A stretch of 64,000 bases of DNA from Agrypnia vestita (GCA_016648135.1 JADDOH010002554.1:275584-339583); one strand, 5' to 3'. Counted from the stretch's first letter, positions 31,839 through 43,750 are shown. Notes: a model not told the origin generated them from the letters alone. Made by a program: numbers and translations.

Positions 31839-33207
31839 TTATTCTTTTACATCGTGCACTATTTTGTGGATAGTTAGATTTCTAATAAGTCAACCTTTTA
31901 CCTAATATTCGAGCACTGTCTATCCTCAACTATATAGCTCCGGAAGTTTCGAAGTGTCTGTATAGTTTATTATTGTTAGAGATGAAAACAAAAGCACATT
32001 TAATTTTAATTATGCTACCCAAAGCTTAAGGATAGATTTTTCGTATAGGTAAATTACTGTTATATTTTGTACAAAATGGTTTAAAATTAACAATCATTAA
32101 TATGACAAATATCCCATTAGTATTATGGGGAATCATTTCATAATAAAATTAATAAATAACACATTTTTTTATAACTGTAATTTTAATTTATTTTCAAACA
32201 TTGCCTCGAATATATTTCTTTCGAAAACTGTACATTTTCTTGAGAAATAACAGCAAATCTTTTTTTTTGTATATTTGTGTTTTCTAAGGCATCAACTTAT
32301 TGACTGGTAGACGGGATAAGTCATGTGTTTCTAAATTTTTATTTTCCATAAGCAATATTATTTCCAGTAAGTAGATGTTTTTCATCAAAGCACATTTTGA
32401 TTACGTGGGTACCTACCTACTTTTTTAAAATGCGCTTTGAGGAATTAAGAATGTTTCTTCTTGATACTTGACATTAATATCGAGGCCAAGATCGTTGTAG
32501 CCTGCAGCGCCATTTTTATTTTAATAGAGGCAAATGAAAACACTGAAAATTACTTAGCGATTAATTATTTTTTCTCTGTATATTAAATAATTTATGAATA
32601 ATTAATTATTTAATGTACAGAGTCACTTAACACGAATTAAACTTAACTCTATACTCAAATCTACAGTATTTCGCAATATATCACTCGCATATGAACACTT
32701 TGTTATCGCTGGGTTATACTGATTTATCGTTCGTAGAATATTCGATTCTCGCACGTAGAAGTCGCACTAGTATATTTCGCCTTTTGGATACTCCACTCGT
32801 TTATTTTGCTTGATATCTGTCACTTTGCAATTTCACTACTGGCTACCCTGGCCGTCACCTTCCGGCCGACTTCGACCGAACGAGGTGTCAAAACACGACG
32901 ACACTTTTGCGCCGCGGCGTAGTTCCGTAATTATACCCAAATCCTGGTATTTTCGAACTTTTTAGATTAGTCTAGTGTTTAGGAGAATATTCTCGTGGCT
33001 TCTTGGCTGTTCTAGTCTGTTTTTAGACGTTTGTAGACATTTCCCGAAGGTTTTAAACAATTATAGACCGTTCTAGTTCCTACGATAGAGGGATTCGGAC
33101 AGGGCGCTATCCCTTCTACTTGCCTAGTATATAATTAATTTATCAACCACTACGACCTGCCGTACCTACACATATTTAATTACAAATAAAAGGAAAAAAA
33201 AATACTT
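31839..33207. other. No gene; hairpin at 32,574; GC patch near 32,840-32,940
   Basis: AT-rich. 33,000-33,100 resembles the ends of the 2,784-3,130 repeat units. No long frame. Confidence 0.45.
32574..32622. repeat. 49-bp hairpin
   Basis: CTCTGTATATTAAATAATT and, after 11 bases, AATTATTTAATGTACAGAG: 19-bp arms with one mismatch. Confidence 0.65.
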
Positions 33208-33219
33208 ACCATTTTCGAT

Positions 33220-33645
33220 TAAAGAGTTAAGGTTGTTATTACGTTGTTAGACATATTTAACTGTAACTGGTTGTGGATATTTTTTACGAACCGTATGTTT
33301 TTCCGAGAAAAGATTCTCGACGTTTCGTTGAATGCTTATTCAACGTCATCAGGAGGATGACCTTTACCCGCGGAGGTTGAGAGCGGACTGATTAATGCTT
33401 TCGTGGCCGTAAATTATATACACTTTTTTGTGGCACTGGCGACCTCTATTGTAGAAGAAGTGAACAATCCACAACAAAGTGCATATAATTTACGGCCACG
33501 AAAGCAGTTATCAGTTCACCTTCTACCTCCGCGGGTAAAGGTCGTCCTCCTGATGATGTTGAATAAGCATTCAACGAAACGTCGAGAATCGTTTCTCGAA
33601 AAAACATACGGTTCGTATAAAATATCCGTAATCAGTTACAGTTAA
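33220..33645. mobile_element. Inverted Penelope-like terminal unit with two hammerhead-like cores
   Basis: 33,257-33,420 and 33,480-33,645 are inverted repeats (TTAACTGTAACTGGTTGTGG against ATCAGTTACAGTTAA; GAACCGTATGTTTTTCCGAG; TTCTCGACGTTTCGTTGAAT). The 12-bp string ACCATTTTCGAT flanks the unit at 33,208-33,219 and 33,646-33,657, consistent with a target duplication. Each arm has CTGATGA, a 7-bp stem (GTTGAAT-AAGC-ATTCAAC), then GAAACGTC: at 33,550-33,582 on + and 33,352-33,320 on -. This organisation fits Penelope-like termini; no protein remains. Confidence 0.7.
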
Positions 33646-33657
33646 ACCATTTTCGAT

Positions 33658-34746
33658 ATTTATAGAGTTTACTTTGTGGTTGTAAATTCATGATTAATTA
33701 TAAAAAATGAACAACCACAGCGATTATTTTTATCATCGATCGTTTTCTATACGACATATCTTCATCAGGACGCACGCGGACGAGTTATTTTGTTCATTCT
33801 GGTGAACGAGCGAAGCCATTAAAAAGGTTTCCCCCTCCTCATACTTGCACTTAGAAGACAGTGAAGTGGTTTTGCGTGGACGCCTCCCCTTTCCGCATTC
33901 ATATGAGCTTATAAAACGGCCCCAGGTATGTGTTGAGACCCTCTTCACTCCACGCTTCAAATTTCAAAGAGAAATATAATGTCATTACGTCAAAAATGAC
34001 GAATTGTACAATGCATAAAAGACATGCTTATTAAGACACGGCAAACCAATGAGAAAAGAACCGAATGTAATTAATTCAAAGATTAAAAGGTTTTTGAGAT
34101 AAATAAATTTTAATTACTTTCTACGGCTACAAAGAGCGCAGTTAGCTGAGATTTGTGGAAAAGGTACCTACATCGTACCTACCTACTGCAGAATACGCGA
34201 AAATATTTTTTTCATCTTAAAGATTTCAGTTTGATTTTTACTGACGCAAACAGCTTTCATCCGTCATCTTTGCGAGATTTCTGTAGAAACATTAATTTCG
34301 TCTGATTTGAAATGTCTGCACGGAACATTAATCATTAAAAAAATCATCTTTCTTCTGCTACACATTCCCGGAGCTAAGTGATTTCCCGACTCACTTGCGA
34401 TGTAAATTGGCCATTAGGGGCATGTTGTGTCCTTAGGGCGGATCCTCGAGATGGTTCATCTTACGTATAATGTATTTAATCCCTGGATTAAACTATGGAC
34501 GAGAGAATCAAGAAACAGGATATTTAGAAAAATCTTATAAAAAATATTGGTTCATGGCTTAAAACCAGCCTTATAACAGATCTAAAAAATCTGTGAATCT
34601 AATAAATATTAAATTTATTTCGGAAATATATACTTTCGGTAAAATATCAATGGGTAAGGAGATAAACGACATCAAATTTGCATTTTTTTTCAATATATAA
34701 CTTATATCTTACTTATCTTTTGTTAAACCTTAGACTATTGCCTGCC
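33658..34746. other. No gene; SINE-X motif at 33,987
   Basis: The CGTCAAAAATGACG motif is at 33,988-34,001. GC-richer 33,740-33,960 includes CTTATAAAACGGCCCC, a TATA-like site with no ORF behind it. Confidence 0.4.
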
Positions 34747-35127
34747 CAACATAAATTAGCATGCGGCGAGTTTGGAACTAAAACCCGTCCCTCCCGCACC
34801 CGACGGTAACCTCTCGCCCTGTCATTCAGTTCATTCTTGTATTTGAACGTGAGCTGTGACATCTTGATTACCAATATACACTGAATTATTATGTCCAAAA
34901 CATCCAAAAAAGTCCGGGATGGTGCAAGAAGTATTAAAGTTTTGCGAAGCTGAAAAAGCAAATAATGGACCGATATCACCGTTTGACAGGTTCACAGGCC
35001 GCCAATACTGGTTTGTTTCTTTAGTGTTGCCCGACCAAATTTCTATTAAAGGCTCCGACACCGGTTACCGAACATTCTGTACATTATGTATTGAGTAATA
35101 AATTTACACGCACGCCAAGTTATACTG
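34747..35127 (+). mobile_element. DNA transposon relic Q, copy 1
   Basis: Inverted ends CAACATAAATTAGCATGCGG and, inward from the right, CAGTATAACTTGGCGTGCG. A + reading frame through it gives MVQEVLKFCEAEKANNGPI, then RQYWFVSLVLPDQISIKG, ending at a TAA at about 35,098. The first part resembles the N terminus of a family of insect transposase-like proteins (V...FcE.EKnNGGP), but I cannot name the superfamily. The element is 381 bp and internally deleted. Minus-strand frames at 34,713-35,061 are shadows. Confidence 0.6.
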
Positions 35128-36426
35128 GTACGTCTACATCATAAAATTAATTTATGTCGAATGTTAAAATCATTTAATACAAGTCAAATAAAATTTTGCC
35201 GTGGAAACTGCAGCTACTAACTACTTCTTTAATTCCCCACTGCAAAGGCTTCCTAGACTAGCAAACGGATACGAGCAACTTGACGTCTTTGCCAATAACT
35301 GTAGGTATCTTATTCAAACATATATTAAAAGGTGTATTGAAAGATAACTAGTATTTGTCGAATTGGATTTAAATAATTGATTTGTATTTGTATGTATATT
35401 TTTTGTTATATTATGACTTTCAAAGCTTATGCTATATTTTTTTACAATACATTATTATCTTTTTTTGTTTTTGAATTTCTATTATATTATGTTTTTCTTA
35501 TGCCACTGCTTTTTATATACTTGCTATATACTTTATGTTATATTTCTTTATATATTTGTATCTGTATTTTAAGTATTTTCTTTCCAATTTATACATTATT
35601 ATGTTTACATGTTATTATTATTTTTCTTTAAACTATATTTTCTGTTAATATACACTTAACCTGTCTGTTGGGCGTTAATTAATAAATAATAAAAAATAAA
35701 AATAATAAATCAAAAATAAATAACATTTATACCTTTGTGGAGCAAATATACCAATAAACCAATCACGCTTATAGTTCACGTATCGTATAGATAAAATGGC
35801 TGATCTGTCAAACTTACTAAGGCAATCATTACGATTTTTAAATTGGAATAACTGCTTTTAAACTTGCTTATGACAAAATTTTACATCATTTATGTCATCA
35901 GGACCTTTTTTTTACGCTAGGGAAAAAAAATTACAAAATTGGTGCAACTTTGACATTGATAATTTATTCGGATAGTTACTAAAACGCAAAATCTTTATAT
36001 TACTCTATCTAATATTCGTTAGTTATTCTGTTTTAGTACGGCGACGATATTGCAAAATAATAATGCTTCCATTCATACTCTATCGAAACTCTTTGATACG
36101 GAAAATTTCCTAGAAATTAACAGGAAATAAATAACAATTAATACTTAACAGAAAATAAATAAAAACTCTGAAACTGGATGATCTATGTAATCGTAATTTA
36201 GTTCAAATTAACAATTATATTGTTTTTATCAATATTATAAAAAACAGCCCAACAGATACAAGACGCTTTCAGAAAACAATTGAACTCCTTTTTTTCTCTT
36301 TACAGATATCAACACAAGCTGTCTCTTATTTTAAAATGTTCCATTTTTCAAACTTCAAAAAATTTAAAAATAATATAGTAGGTACGTACCTACCTACATT
36401 CTATCACTTTCAAAATATCCGAAGGT
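35128..36426. other. No gene seen
   Basis: Strongly AT-rich. An 84-codon hydrophobic frame (35,377-35,631) comes from T-rich DNA. TAGGTACGTACCTACCTAC occurs at 36,378-36,396. Confidence 0.5.
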
Positions 36427-36754
36427 TAAAAAATCTACCCCATAAAAACCAAGTTTTTATTATACTCCCTTTCTCATTTACTAGTGGAAGCAGGTTTGGC
36501 GCTTAACCTACATATTGGGCTCGAGTCGGGTGACATACGAAAGCGAGTAATAAAAAATTTCGAAGAATCTAAAATTATACTATAATTATTATTTTTTATA
36601 CTAAAATTTGTTAGATTATTTTTATCGTCGCCACGAGTCTGTTTGCAAAGTTTCGGCTCGATTGGATCACGGAAAGGGGGTTAAAAATCGATCCAAAGTT
36701 TTTTCGTCAAGCAAGCAAGGAGACGCCACGAGTTAAAAGAAAGGAAGTAAAAAT
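36427..36754 (-). mobile_element. Family M, copy 4
   Basis: Reverse orientation: CCCATAAAAACCAAGTTTTT, ATACTCCCTTTCTC, GAGTCGGGTGACATACGAAA, GATCCAAAGTTTTTTCG and CCACGAGTTAAAAGAAAGG. Confidence 0.7.
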
Positions 36755-37372
36755 AGAACATTTTAAATGAGCTGATTTTCCTCATTTTATAGCATTATAC
36801 ATTATCTTATATCTATAGACAAAGTAAGGCATCATATTTCAGCTGCTAGGCATGTTTATAAATACGATTTTGGCTGTAACACATACTCTACATATTCTTT
36901 GCTGTGAATTTTTCACAAGTAGATAGGTATGTATCATTGAAAATCAATGCCTTAATATCAGCATTTTATTATTTGCTGCATCGGGACCATCTTGGCTGAG
37001 AAAAGATTCCGAGGGGAGGGGGGACGCGTCTGCGCGAACAGCGAATCAGAAATCCGCATTTGAAAATTTAATCTTCCATCGTTCGATTTATAGACGTTTG
37101 AACCTCGAGAATTTTCAAACTTAACCGCAGTGTCATTCAATATTGAAAATCGCGTTATTCTGAAAACAAGACGATGTTTAGAACCAAGACGTGAATAATA
37201 CTACAGTCAATCTGTCGGCTCACACGAAATATATTTTTTAAGAAATCTTCGCAGTATAATTAAAAATGATATGTGGCGCTTTTGCAACCAAAGCTGCCTC
37301 CCGTACGCCACAGCGACGAGCATTCTATCGACGATCGTGTAGCCACTACAAGTAAAGCTACTAGAGCTTGAT
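36755..37372. other. No gene seen
   Basis: A GC-richer patch (36,980-37,060) without a frame. CGCCACAGCGACG at 37,306-37,318 recurs inside the next element at 37,754-37,766. Confidence 0.45.
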
Positions 37373-37793
37373 CAACATAAATTGGCGTGCGGTGACTTTG
37401 TAATTAAAACCCAGCGGTAACCATTCGCCTTGTCATTCAGTACAATCTCATATTTGCGCGTGAGCTATGAAATCTTGATTTCCAATATACACTGAATTAT
37501 GTCCAAAACAAAACAACAAAACCAAAACAAAGAGGTGGTGCAAGAACAATTGCCAATGTAGTTTTAAAGTTTTGCGATGCTGAAAAAGCTAATAATGGAC
37601 CAATATTATCATCTGCCGCCATTACTGGTTTGTTTCTTTAGTGTTGTCCGACCAAATTTCTATTATAATACCATAAAATATATTTCTCAATGTACCAGAC
37701 ACTCTGTACATTATGTATTGTGTAATAAATTTACACCCGGGCAACTTCTGTTTCGCCACAGCGACGCCCTCCTTCGCACGCCAATTTATACTG
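37373..37793 (+). mobile_element. DNA transposon relic Q, copy 2
   Basis: CAACATAAATTGGCGTGCGG at the left; inward from the right CAGTATAAATTGGCGTGCG. The body is collinear with 34,747-35,127 (CATTCAGT, AATATACACTGAATTATGTC, AAAGTTTTGCGA(T/A)GCTGAAA, AATTTCTATTA, ATTCTGTACATTATGTATTG-like). VLKFCDAEKANNGPI is still readable after a TAG. About 50 bp near the right end (37,735-37,775) is absent from copy 1. Confidence 0.65.
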
Positions 37794-38721
37794 GTGGCAT
37801 TTTACTACTAATTCCTGCTAGCAACCAAACCTGTTAAAATTATTCCAATAAACTGCAACGTTAAACAGTGTGCGTTATTTACATCCTGTATTTACCTGCT
37901 CTATTTCAAAAGCTTTGCTGAACACATTCAATCCACATTTTACACAGGATTTCCTCCAGTCGGGTGAGAATTCTTTTCTCTGATCACAATCAACCCGTCA
38001 AAAAAATATACTTATTATAAACATCTTTGGCAGAGTTGGCATAGGTCATCTATGGTGAACTTATGACAATCGTTTCAAAGGTGAAACACCACATCCAACT
38101 GGGTAACACGCCAGCCACTCTTGAAGTTATTTTCAGACTCTAGTAAATAACCAGCCCAAACCTGACAGATACTTAATGGCTATACACAATAGTAAACGCG
38201 TACCCCACCGCGCCAACTCTGGAGTTCAAGAGCTGCCACGCACGCCTAAGTATGTTTGGCAAGCAAATAAGTAAGGTACTAACCAGTAAGAATAGGTACT
38301 TACGCTCGGTATATTCACATATATATTTCACGATTCGACAATTACAGGATACAATTATGCTACAAAAAGTAACAAGTTAGTTGGGGTTACAAAACTAAAT
38401 ACTTGTACATGGTCGAACGGTCAAAGAAGGATAGAAAATGTGGAGAAACGGCGTTCAGTACAAACCCGCGCCCAGTTCGTTCTCTTCGTTTTCAATCCTA
38501 CTTGATAGGTATGTTTGTAAGGCCTACGATTGGTGGTGCAATGTTATAATCATTTTCGATTAAGGGTAAGTACCAAAGAAGATCGGAGACCAACATATCG
38601 ACAAAGCGCTTCCATTTTCTTCTACATACTTACCTCACTTCAGTTCATGTTGACTAATCAAGACCCAATCAAAATTTATAAAAGTGAGACTTTATATAAA
38701 ACTTCACATTGGCGGAAACCT
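37794..38721. other. No gene seen
   Basis: CAACCCGTCAAAAAAATATA at 37,990 is a SINE-X-like end. The rest has moderate composition and no frame of note. Confidence 0.45.
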
Positions 38722-38724
38722 ACC

Positions 38725-38795
38725 AGGCTGATGTGGTGTAATTGGTAACATACCTGCTCGGAAAGCTAGGTGATCATGGTTTGAATCCCGGTAAA
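38725..38795 (+). repeat. tRNA-like SINE head
   Basis: GATGTGGTGTAATTGGTAAC (A-box TGGTGTAATTGG) and TGGTTTGAATCCCGG (B-box) are spaced as in a tRNA. The acceptor stem does not pair well, so a SINE or tRNA pseudogene is more likely than a tRNA gene. Confidence 0.6.
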
Positions 38796-39128
38796 TCGAA
38801 TCCAGCCAAAATATTTTTTCGTTGATTTTATTTTTCTGTATGTCTTTCTAATTGATGAATGGTGTTTTTACTTGTTTATTTTTAAGTAAAAGTAGGATCG
38901 AATACAATCAAGTGGACTGTTATTTTTTCCTCTTAAATTAGTACCGTTCTATTGAAATAGTATGCTCTTTATTATTATTTTATTATTCTTCTTCTTCTTC
39001 ATGTGCCCTGTCGAGTCCCCCGATCATCTGGGAGAAAGTTTCCCTGTCCAGGAACAGTTCTTCCACGCTTCTTATCCCGGTCCACTCTCGGATGTTTCCA
39101 AGCCAGGAATGCCGCCTCCTTCGATCCC
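38796..39128. other. No gene; (CTT)n at 38,985-39,000
   Basis: AT-rich start, short CTT microsatellite, then a CCCTTC-rich stretch with overlapping 62- and 75-codon frames that lack motifs. ATGTGCCCTGTCGAGTCCCC ... GGAATGCCGCCTCCTTCGAT could be a decayed LINE antisense segment. Confidence 0.35.
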
Positions 39129-39458
39129 TTTTTTACTCCCTTTCTTTTAATTCGTAGCGTCTTCTTGCTTGTCTATCGAAAAAACTTTGGATTGATTTGT
39201 AACCCTTTTCCCTTGATCCAATCGAGCTGAAACTTTGCAGGCAGACTCATGGCGACGATAAAAATGATTTAACAATTTTTCGTTTAAAAAAATTAATAAT
39301 TATAGTATAATTTTGAATTTTTCGAAATTTTTTATTACTCCCTTTCGTAGCGTCGCCCGACTCGAGTCCAACGCGTGGGGTAAGCGCCAAACCTGTTTCA
39401 ACTAGTAGTAGTAGAAAGAGAGTATAATAAAAACTTGGTTTAAATGGGTCGGTTTTTA
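39129..39458 (+). mobile_element. Family M, copy 5
   Basis: TTTACTCCCTTTCTTTTAAT at the left, AGAGAGTATAATAAAAACTT at the right. An internal ATTACTCCCTTTCGTAGCGT repeats the left terminus. Confidence 0.7.
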
Positions 39459-39954
39459 TTATTATTATTGTTAATTTTTTAACGTATTTTCTACTTACCT
39501 ACAGTTTATTCTATTTTGTTGTATGAATTTTTCAAATAATTTCTACAGATGTCGTTGTTGGTAATGAGACATCTTTATTTTGATTGGAGTTTTAAGTCAG
39601 ATACGATATAACCTCATCCACGGCAGAATAACCCAGCAGTAATTTTATTTTAAAGGCAGTTCGTTATTGAACGCAGGGTAAAATGATGTATCATCGTAGC
39701 ACACAAATACTTTACACAATGCTCGCATTTTTGTATAACATCTCTTTCATATTTTTGTTGTTTTATATTTATATTTGTATTTTTTTATATAATATCTCTT
39801 ATATTATATAATATCTTCTTTGTACAATAGCCGAAAGTGTATCATCACTTTTTGTTGAAACTCTTCCGTCGTATTGTATTGGGCATTTTTAAGGCTTTGG
39901 GAGCCAAAAAGTAAAAGCTTTGCCAGAGAAAAGTTTTCCTTAATAGGCGTATGC
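39459..39954. other. No gene seen
   Basis: AT-rich with only short frames. Confidence 0.5.
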
Positions 39955-40070
39955 CAGCGGCGTGCAGTGAGAATATTGAAGCATGACATTTACTCGGGCA
40001 TACATCTTGAAAAAAAAATCAATTCAAATTTTTTATTTCGTAATATTCCTATCGCAATTATTAGTAAACT
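39955..40070 (+). mobile_element. hAT-like MITE, left part only
   Basis: CAGCGGCGTGCAGTGAGAAT then GAAGCATGACATTTACT, matching the left end at 26,713. The interior GTAATATTCCTATCGCAATT is also shared. A SINE-X end (ACGTCAAAAATGACGTA, 40,079) follows where the right end should be. Confidence 0.65.
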
Positions 40071-40845
40071 AACTATAACGTCAAAAATGACGTATTTGTA
40101 CTATATGTATATTCATATTCTGATCGCCAGTTAAGGCTTTGATAACAGCGCTATATAGAGTAACGTAACGTCTTGATAACGATAGTGATGGACATAATTA
40201 AATAAAGAATTATGCTTTTTTGCTTCTTATACCTCATTACTGTATTATACCTCATTATTACTTGAGTCATCTGGTAGCGTTGTTACATACATAATCACAT
40301 ATGTTGATTATTGATAAATAAAAGTAACGTGTGCCATATAGTAATGGATGCACTTTTTAGTTTTCATTGAACTGAAACATTAAAAAAAATCTACGAGGAA
40401 ATATAATTTTATTAAAAAAACATAAATTCAACTAAAAAAAAACATGTAAGCTCGTTTTTATTACGTATGAGTATACGTAAAAAAGGTACAATCGTCCAAC
40501 TATTTGGCAAAATTAATATTACCTGTATGTAAATGTAAACGTAAAAAAAACTATAAAGTACCTAACTACTATGGGTAGGTTGAAGTCAATGTCCATAAAA
40601 CCCGGAGCATCTACTTACTTTCTTTTTATAGGCAATTTCGCAACGCCGGCATAGTAAACGAAGATGTATGTAGCAGACAAAAATGGTCTCTAGGAATCGA
40701 AAAACACTCAAATATATTGGAGTGAAATATGTCAATGTCCGATACTGTTAATCCCTGGATTTTATTTCCGTGCTAAAGAAGAATAGTGTGGCTGCGTTTA
40801 TATTTACTTATTATTTTCCTTCTCTATCGTTATTTTCTCGTTAGA
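40071..40845. other. No gene seen
   Basis: AT-rich; A-runs; nothing recognised beyond the SINE-X motif at 40,079. Confidence 0.5.
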
Positions 40846-40849
40846 GAAG

Positions 40850-41300
40850 TCGTGGTAGAGCAGTCATCGTCGATATGGGAATGATGACCATAGTCAAATA
40901 TCTAGGCCAGCCATCTGTTTTAATCTGCTCTATTCCCTGAGACTTCCAGAGCAACCCATTGATGACTGCTGACATTATCAAATCTGTCCATCTTGTGATT
41001 AATCTTCCGCAGGGATGAGTTCCCTCGACTCTGCCTTGAACCATCTCTCTCCATTGCATCTGTAAGACTTTTCTCAAGTATTTCAGTAAGTGAATGTATT
41101 TACATTGTGGAAGATATACGATGCTCAACATGTATACTTTGATTACTCATTCGTCCATTCATTGTTGGTTCTACAACCCTTATTGGGGTCTTGGCCTCCT
41201 CAAGAGCCTTCCTCCACTGATCTTGGTCTTGCGTCAGCTCTCTCAAGTTCTGGATCTGCAAGGCAGATATGTATTTTCATCTTTTATCACTCCGCCTTAG
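40850..41300 (-). pseudogene. Two LINE C-terminal fragments
   Basis: Minus-strand 41,100-40,850 reads QMQWREMVQGRVEGTHPCGR then LITRWTDLIMSAV, matching the (V)EG.R..GR...RW.D tail of insect non-LTR retrotransposons, also seen at 52,450-52,700. Upstream on the same strand, about 41,290-41,165, is QNLRELTQDQDQWRKALEEA, the extreme C-terminal tail motif (DRDQWR). The order is reversed compared with an intact protein, so two separate insertions or a rearrangement is required. Plus-strand frames here are shadows. Confidence 0.65.
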
Positions 41301-42314
41301 GTTTAGCCTTCCTAAGCTTCTTCGCCCCATTGGTTTTGTATTCAGCCCGGATTTTGGTGTTTATTGTTAAGTTATTCTCTACACATGACTTAACCGCAGA
41401 AAACTTCCTAATTTCATAAATTTTATGACGCTTGGTTAATTAAAATAATGTTTACAGTTCATTGTTGTAGTACCTGCGCCAAGGTCCATTATTTTAAACG
41501 GATCCGAAGATAAGCCTTAAAATTTTCCTTTCAAAAAACATCCAGTCATTCCTTGTTTCTTAGGCTGTATTTAGACCGATGTTAGTTTTATGAAAGTTTA
41601 CTTCAAAGTTTTTTAAGTGTTTTTTGGCTTTCATTTATCTTCTTAACATACAATATTTGGCAATACCGAGGACCATTACAGATCGCATGGTAGACTGCGT
41701 TTCTGTATATACGCGGTAATTTATATATCATATAAATTTTTGATTTACAAAGCTATTCTTGATTTTATTTGTAAATTTAAGTATAACTCTTCATTTCTTT
41801 ATCACAAAAGACGTATTTTGTAACAAACTGTTATCTCCAATCATCGTCATCATCATTCTTGGCACTACAACCCTTGGTGGGTCTTGGCCTATATCCAATG
41901 ACTAGGAGTACATAACTTCCTTTGGTAGTTTTATTTCAGCCATACGTGTTCAACCTATTGGAAGTTGTCGCTGAATGATAGTGGTTTTGATGCTGATTAT
42001 TTTACCATTTCGTTGGCAAAATTTCCGGCCACAGCGATCTTGGATCTAAAGATTTTAAGAAAGCTATATAGTTTAGAATTTTCGGATTTATTAGTATTCT
42101 TTTTTTACTAATTTGATAAAATTTACATTTGCAGCAAATTTATTTATCAATATTCCTTGTGAATTTTTCTGATTCCTTATGCCAATTTTCTATGCTATTT
42201 TCTGTTTTCTTTCTATTTATAAAAGATCGATTTTAAGAATTTGTGATTATTGTTTCATGATCTGAAATTTAAGGTATTAACTGTGAAATTTAAAGATAAT
42301 AATATGTCACACGT
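41301..42314. other. No gene; possible LINE 3' piece 41,845-42,080
   Basis: CACTACAACCCTTGGTGGGT-CTTGGCC near 41,863 resembles 41,172 (CTACAACCCTTATTGGGGTC), pointing to another fragment of the same family. The rest is T-rich. Confidence 0.4.
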
Positions 42315-42450
42315 TTGTTTTTTAAGTTCTACCATTTTAATTTTCTGAGACGCGTTTCGCCTTATGAGGGCATTATCAATCTCTAAATGGTAATGCCTTA
42401 ATAAGGCGATATGTGTTTCAGGAAATTTAAAAGGTAGAACTTAAAAAAAC
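42315..42450. repeat. Inverted repeat with hammerhead-like core
   Basis: Arms 42,315-42,377 and 42,391-42,450 are inverted copies (AAGTTCTACC...; GGTAGAACTT). Minus 42,379-42,349 reads TTGATAA, GCCCTCATAAGGC-type stem, then GAAACGCGTC. Confidence 0.6.
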
Positions 42451-43555
42451 AATTGTTTTTTTTACGCTTCATCAGGCCAAGAGGCTCAATTACAGAAGCG
42501 GAACACATCACAAAACATCTTTAAATTTAATTTAAATTTTGTTGAATTTAAGTTTAAATTTAAAATATAATTTTTTTAAATTTAAATTAAAATTTTAAAT
42601 CTTTAAATTTTGTTTCCATATGTGTGATTATGGAGTTCTACAAACTTACCTCTGAAACAATAAATAATTTTAGGTCTTTTATGGAAAGTAGTGTAATAGT
42701 TTTATAAACCAACATCTAAATATCCCTTTTTAAGTCTTATTTTTAAACTAATACCATCTACTCGTTTCATAAGTTTCTATACGTACGACAGAACATAATC
42801 TTGAGCAGGATTCCGGTAAACCCAGGCAATTCTCAGAAGGCTTAACTGAATATTGTACGTATGTAGGTAGAAGGCTTTTGACTCATCACAAACGGCCAGG
42901 ACTACAAAACATTTAAAAGGCCTCTTTCTAACTTCTTAAGATTAGTTTTTTATTATTTAGGATGTAAAAAATATACCTACCACCTTTAATACAAATTACA
43001 AAATGAAAACGGATTATAAAAATCAAAATAGGTACCTACATACTAAGAATATGGTACGTTGACACTGAAAACAAGATGTGGGTTAATCGTTTGGTATACA
43101 TAGGCTAACCTTTCCGTAATTTTTTATAAGAACAATATTTTTATCAAAGCTAACACTTTTCTTCTTCTTCTCGCATTTCTCTCAATTAAATGAGTATTGT
43201 AGCATACTTTAAAAAATTACTTACTTTTTCTTAAATCGTATTCCAATGGGCAATAATTTTACCAACTTCTCGAATTGTTTTTGTAATAAAATCAAGCAAA
43301 ATTCAAAAATTAAAAATATTATAACATGATTTTTAGAAAACTTTTTTCGGAAAATAGACTAGAATTAAATAATAATATATTACGCTATTCCAGTAGAAAC
43401 CAGACAGTAGAGACCCACCGTGAAATATCCTTCAATCATATCGGTAAAATTATCATACATGAGACAGGTTTGAAAAAATATTTTTGTGTCAGTATATTAT
43501 TTGTTTACAAGCCGATTAAATAAACTTATTATTTTATTAAATATAAAATATTTGT
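42451..43555. other. No gene; low-complexity AAATTTAAA block 42,520-42,610
   Basis: A run of TTTAAATTTAAA-like sequence, then AT-rich DNA with one GGTACCTACATACT string. Confidence 0.5.
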
Positions 43556-43559
43556 ATAT

Positions 43560-43750
43560 GTAGCTTGTTGGTCTAGTGGTTAAAACTCTTGCCTAGTGAT
43601 CCAGTAGCCGCTGGTTTGGACCCCATTTCAGGAGAATAGCTAGGTAGCCCTATGTTTGTAGCACAAGCCTTTTGAATATTTTTCAAAACAGGAAGAACAT
43701 TGATATGACACATATTCCGTTTTCGCATCTGTATATATTTAAAAAAATAG
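43560..43750 (+). repeat. tRNA-derived SINE, copy 2
   Basis: GGTCTAGTGGTTAAAACTCT (A-box) and GGTTTGGACCCC (B-box), then GGAAGAACATTGATATGACA, CATATTCCGTTTTCGCATCT and a TTTAAAAAAAT tail. Same family as 9,499-9,690. Confidence 0.75.

Noticed and set aside
35377..35631. 84-codon hydrophobic frame resembling a membrane protein
   Set aside because: The hydrophobicity is the direct result of T-rich DNA (F, L, I and Y codons); no loops, signal or conservation clue.
38725..38795. Possible tRNA gene
   Set aside because: Good A- and B-box-like sequences but no convincing acceptor or anticodon stems and A/T-rich flanks; kept as a SINE head.
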